Shown here: piece after piece, positions 6,453-7,756 of the stretch
Numbering within the stretch: position 1 is the first letter of the stretch
Layout of the letters: every line of letters starts with the position of its first letter
Assembly (NCBI GenBank): GCA_002419285.1
Contig: DIFU01000148.1
Location: forward strand, 1-7,756
From: Prolixibacteraceae bacterium UBA5740
GTDB lineage: Bacteria; Bacteroidota; Bacteroidia; Bacteroidales; Prolixibacteraceae
Direction of reading: 5' to 3'
DNA length: 7,756 bases
Position numbers and translations under genes: made by a program
The notes under the pieces: model-generated
Told to the model about the DNA's origin: nothing
Seen by the model: only the letters and a program-made list of their open reading frames with translations
The model's database searches: none

Positions 6453-7756
6453 ATGAGACAATTCAAACTGATTCTCGCAATCATTCTTTTATCACTTTCA
6501 GGTTTACAGGCACGTGAGGGAATGTGGGTGCCACTTCTTTTAGAGAAGTATAACCTTGAAGAGATGCAACAAATGGGGTTTAAACTGACAGCTTCAGATA
6601 TCTATGATGTCAACAATGCAAGCATGAAAGATGCAGTTGTGCTTTTCGGAGGAGGATGTACCGGGGAGTTGATTTCTGGAGAAGGGTTGCTGATCACAAA
6701 CCATCATTGTGGTTACAGGCAGATCCAGATGCACAGTTCGGTGGAAAATGATTATCTGACTCATGGTTTCTGGGCCACAAACCGAGATGAAGAGCTTCCA
6801 AACGCAGGTCTAAGCGTAAGCTTTCTTGAAAGGATGGAGGATGTTACATCACAAGTTTTTGTGGGGACAGAGAATGTCCAAGATGCCGATGAACGACAAA
6901 AATTAATCAACAAGAATATTGCTGAACTGGAAAAGACAGCCCAGGAGGAAGGGAGATTTCGGGCTTCAGTCAGGCCGTTTTTTTATGGCAACCAATATTT
7001 TCTGCATGTGTATAAGGTTTATACAGATGTAAGACTGGTCGGTGCCCCTCCTTCAGCAATCGGTAAATTCGGAGGTGATACAGATAATTGGATGTGGCCA
7101 AGACATACAGGGGATTTTTCCCTTTTTCGTATTTATGCCAATAAGGATAATGAGCCTGCCTCATATTCAAAGGAGAATATACCCTATAAAGCCAAAAAGT
7201 TTTTTCCGATAAGCCTGAAAGGTGTTAATCCGGAAGATTTCACCATGGTATTTGGCTATCCCGGAAGAACTACGCAGTATCTGACTTCCGACGCAGTTAG
7301 ACTTATCCGAGATCAACGGAACCCTGATCGTATTGCCATCCGTGACATGAAGCTTGATATCATGGGCAGGTATATGGCAGGTGATCCCAAAGTCAGGATA
7401 CAATATGCTTCAAAACATGCAGGTGTTTCCAATGCATGGAAGAAATGGCAGGGTGAAAATCTTGGGATTGACCGCCTGTCTGCAATTGACAAGAAAAGAG
7501 AGTTTGAAAGCGATTTTAAGTCATGGGCTGAGAAACAAGGCCGTTGGGAGAATGAATTCGGTCCACTTCTTGAAAATTTTCATGATTTATATGAGCAATA
7601 TGCTCCTTTGGCAAAGGCCTCTGACCATTATGCCGAAATTGCCTGGAGTGGTGTTGAATTGTTCACTTTATCGAGTTACCTTCAGGTGTTGTTGCGTCAG
7701 GCAAACGAGGAAGGCGAAATACCTGAGAATGCCAGGTTATCAGTTAAGCGAATGGT
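6453..7756 (+). CDS. Family S46 dipeptidyl-peptidase (DPP7/DPP11-like), 3'-truncated by the window
   Basis: A secreted serine exopeptidase that removes dipeptides from the N-termini of peptides, used by Bacteroidota to feed on protein. Only 434 codons of a usual ~700 are inside the window, and the frame stays open without interruption. The N-terminus is a classical signal peptide with probable cleavage after LQA (residue 20), leaving REGMW, close to the usual mature EGMW start of the family. The catalytic His is in TNHHCGY (82-88, most likely His85), and the catalytic Asp is most likely Asp221 in GDFSLFRIY, after the family signature DNWMWPRHTG (211-220). FGYPGRTTQYL (267-277) is another conserved stretch. 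The catalytic Ser and the residue that separates DPP7 (hydrophobic P1) from DPP11 (Asp/Glu P1) lie in the missing C-terminal part, so specificity cannot be assigned. It follows a terminator and so appears to start a new transcription unit. Confidence 0.95.
   Translation, partial: MRQFKLILAIILLSLSGLQAREGMWVPLLLEKYNLEEMQQMGFKLTASDIYDVNNASMKDAVVLFGGGCTGELISGEGLLITNHHCGYRQIQMHSSVENDYLTHGFWATNRDEELPNAGLSVSFLERMEDVTSQVFVGTENVQDADERQKLINKNIAELEKTAQEEGRFRASVRPFFYGNQYFLHVYKVYTDVRLVGAPPSAIGKFGGDTDNWMWPRHTGDFSLFRIYANKDNEPASYSKENIPYKAKKFFPISLKGVNPEDFTMVFGYPGRTTQYLTSDAVRLIRDQRNPDRIAIRDMKLDIMGRYMAGDPKVRIQYASKHAGVSNAWKKWQGENLGIDRLSAIDKKREFESDFKSWAEKQGRWENEFGPLLENFHDLYEQYAPLAKASDHYAEIAWSGVELFTLSSYLQVLLRQANEEGEIPENARLSVKRM

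Noticed and set aside
6970..7403. Two minus-strand open frames opposite the S46 peptidase gene
   Set aside because: They are shadows of a continuous, clearly recognisable coding sequence on the + strand.

Overview
The window looks like a piece of a Bacteroidota chromosome, probably Bacteroidales-like; the rank below phylum is a guess. The evidence is: the 5S and 23S rRNA sequence style; AT-rich start regions without clear Shine-Dalgarno sequences; a Bacteroidota-type O-antigen ligase with a large charged insert; the gene order DUF2520 protein - KdsC-type phosphatase - Maf, which I recall as recurrent in this phylum; and a family S46 dipeptidyl-peptidase, a family concentrated in Bacteroidota. 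All genes lie on the + strand.

Layout. Positions 1 to about 280 are the 3' end of a 23S rRNA gene. A spacer of about 135 nt without a tRNA follows, then a complete 5S rRNA (about 415-524) and a strong intrinsic terminator (530-564) that closes the rRNA operon. Next come an O-antigen ligase/polymerase-family membrane protein (GTG start, 679-2271), a 236-nt gap without a convincing gene, and a superoxide dismutase with an N-terminal Tat-like lipoprotein signal (2508-3215). A tight three-gene unit follows: a Rossmann/DUF2520 protein (3269-4042), a KdsC-type HAD phosphatase (4047-4577) and a Maf nucleotide pyrophosphatase (4577-5152). A 13-bp perfect inverted repeat sits over the start codon of the first gene of this unit. 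A stand-alone XylF-like sugar-binding lipoprotein (5259-6260) has its own terminator. The window ends inside an S46 dipeptidyl-peptidase (6453 onwards), cut before its catalytic serine.

How the genes relate. Most products act at or beyond the inner membrane: the O-antigen ligase builds surface glycan, KdsC supplies Kdo for the lipopolysaccharide core, the SOD and the sugar-binding protein are predicted lipoproteins, and the S46 enzyme is a secreted peptidase. Apart from the three-gene unit they look like independent transcription units rather than one pathway. I saw no mobile element, CRISPR array or clear new system. The points most worth a second look are the inverted repeat over the DUF2520 start codon, the exported Mn-type SOD, the orphan XylF-like lipoprotein, and the unassigned role of the DUF2520 protein.
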